In this document: positions 14,463-15,676 of the stretch, piece after piece
Position numbering within the stretch: the first letter of the stretch is position 1
Layout of the letters: each line of letters opens with the position of its first letter
DNA from: Thermoflexibacter sp.
GTDB taxonomy: Bacteria; Bacteroidota; Bacteroidia; Cytophagales; Thermoflexibacteraceae
Length of the DNA stretch: 15,676 bases
Assembly: GCA_025455345.1 (NCBI GenBank)
Contig: JALOMS010000022.1
Coordinates: forward strand, 1 to 15,676
Direction: 5' to 3'
Notes under the pieces: generated by a model
Told to the model about the DNA's origin: nothing
Databases searched by the model: none
What the model saw: only the letters and a program-made list of their open reading frames with translations
Translations under genes and position numbers: made by a program

Positions 14463-15676
14463 ATGGAAATTTCTAATAAAGAAAATAACTCTTCAGAAAA
14501 ATATGAGGAATATGTAAAAGCTATTCAGCAATATTTCATAGATAAGGAAGACGATTCAAAAAGTAAAGAGGCAAGAAAAAAATTTCGAGATGCAATAACT
14601 TCTATTTTTTCAGAAGATATTAATAAAAAGTTTGAAAAGTGGTTTAGGTATGATGATGTAGAAGATTCTATTAAAAAACTCCTTGCTATTAAACCTAATC
14701 ATTTACTCTATGGACAAATTCATGATTTACAAGAAGGAATAAAGAAAATATTCCCTAATTATTCACATAAATCACCTCTTAACTTAATATTAGATATTGT
14801 CTTTTACAGCTTTAAAGTACAAAAAATATTACCTACTTACCACCATCCTCTTCAAATAGAAAATAGAAATGATATTTTAATAAATGAAAAAACAAAAGAG
14901 TATTTATCTGAAAAAAATATTATTTTAGAGGAGTTTAGTTTTTCTGAGCAATTTATCAATAATAATATTAAAGATATTTATCATTTTACAAATGAAATAA
15001 AGGAATTGGATTATGAGAGTAATTCATATATTATAGATGCTCGTCGCATAGTTGAAAATGAAGAAGATACAGCTCAAAAAAGATTTCCTATTATTAAACT
15101 GCCAGAATCAAAGCTAAATAATCTATTTGATAGTAAAAATAATATAAAATGGATAGATTATATAAAAATACAATTGAGAGACATTTATGAATATGATGAT
15201 GAAAAAATTGATACGATATTTTCAAAATTTGATACACAAGCACTTTATAAACAGCTTGTCCTCGAATTTTGGAAAAGAAACGGTATTGATATTAAAGACG
15301 ACAAAGAAAAGCAGGAGCATCTTATTGATACATTTGATACCTTTGCTTTTGAGTTAATTCAGAATCCAGCTTATAAAGTAAAGCACCTGTATTGTGTGCC
15401 AATCATGGTATATGCAGATAAAATAAAAACAGGAGCGGCTTTATTCATTATGAGTGATTTTTATATTAGACTTTTTAGGGTGAGCATTGTCCAATATTAT
15501 ATGAGTAGGTTATTCGGTCCCGCTTTTCACACTGAACTACAAGAAATAGCCTCAGAAGCTGAAATCAATGCAGAAGCAATTTCTATTATTTCTCGCAATA
15601 TTAGTCACAATATCGGTAGTCATGTCTTGTCATATCTCAAAGATATATTTAGAAGCACTGAAAATATTTTGGAGAA
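14463..15676 (+). CDS. Partial large protein ending in a histidine-kinase-like H-box, N-terminal function unknown
   Basis: The open frame has 404 codons and leaves the window without a stop, so the C-terminus is missing. The ATG at 14463 is the first ATG after an in-frame TAA at 14430. Residues 1 to about 340 are highly charged and mostly helical, with no signal peptide, no clear membrane segment and no domain I recognise; a hydrophobic core strand lies at KHLYCVPIMVYADKIKTGAALFIMSDFY. From about 355 a helix (TELQEIASEAEINAEAISI) runs into SRNISHNIGSHVLSYLKDI, with His382 at the place of the phospho-accepting His of a dimerisation/phosphotransfer helix. A HATPase domain would be expected next, beyond the window. 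Base use is far more A+T-rich than the neighbours (11 G+C in the 60 bases from 14881, against 30 in the 60 from 5161), which suggests accessory origin. It may be a cytosolic histidine kinase-like signalling or conflict-system protein; this is inference. Confidence 0.75.
   Translation, partial: MEISNKENNSSEKYEEYVKAIQQYFIDKEDDSKSKEARKKFRDAITSIFSEDINKKFEKWFRYDDVEDSIKKLLAIKPNHLLYGQIHDLQEGIKKIFPNYSHKSPLNLILDIVFYSFKVQKILPTYHHPLQIENRNDILINEKTKEYLSEKNIILEEFSFSEQFINNNIKDIYHFTNEIKELDYESNSYIIDARRIVENEEDTAQKRFPIIKLPESKLNNLFDSKNNIKWIDYIKIQLRDIYEYDDEKIDTIFSKFDTQALYKQLVLEFWKRNGIDIKDDKEKQEHLIDTFDTFAFELIQNPAYKVKHLYCVPIMVYADKIKTGAALFIMSDFYIRLFRVSIVQYYMSRLFGPAFHTELQEIASEAEINAEAISIISRNISHNIGSHVLSYLKDIFRSTENILE

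Noticed and set aside
1..15676. CRISPR array, tRNA, rRNA, insertion sequence or integrase
   Set aside because: No regularly spaced repeats, cloverleaf sequences, transposase motifs or flanking target duplications were seen on either strand.

Overview
The window is a stretch of Bacteroidota chromosome. The assignment rests on the candidate promoters (TTTG, 19-20 bases, then TAnnTTTG), the absence of obvious Shine-Dalgarno sites, A+T-rich spacers, and proteins typical of the phylum: a six-domain S1 of about 587 aa, a short CcmC, and a secreted sialate-esterase-family protein with an inserted lectin-like module. A Cytophagales-like relative is a reasonable guess, but the sequence cannot fix the genus.

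Layout. Positions 1-741 hold a YggS-type PLP homeostasis protein on the + strand. Positions 791-3717 hold three minus-strand genes, read as a secreted TPR protein, then recA, then ccmC. From 3917 the + strand carries tex, closed by a strong terminator. It is followed by an iron/redox group: a Fur-family regulator, an OsmC-type peroxidase, a PduO-type cobalamin adenosyltransferase and a ferritin. Fur/PerR-box-like sequences lie before the adenosyltransferase gene. Positions 8771-10861 (minus strand) encode an exported sialate O-acetylesterase homologue whose catalytic residues appear to be lost. Divergent from it, 11031-12089 encodes a PaaE-like oxidoreductase with a C-terminal 2Fe-2S domain. 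The ribosomal protein S1 gene (12273-14036) follows, with a near-consensus promoter, a structured leader and a strong terminator.

After that terminator the character changes. A gene-free stretch of about 420 bases with inverted repeats leads into a very A+T-rich gene that starts at 14463 and runs off the window end. Its visible 404 residues are mostly unrecognised, but they end in a histidine-kinase-like H-box (SRNISHNIGSH). It may be the first gene of an accessory, possibly signalling or defence-type, locus.

Most of the window is conserved housekeeping sequence. The parts worth a second look are the truncated H-box gene, the esterase without its triad, the two mutually exclusive hairpins in the S1 leader, and the Fur/PerR-like operator cluster. 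No tRNA, rRNA, CRISPR array, insertion sequence or transposase was seen.
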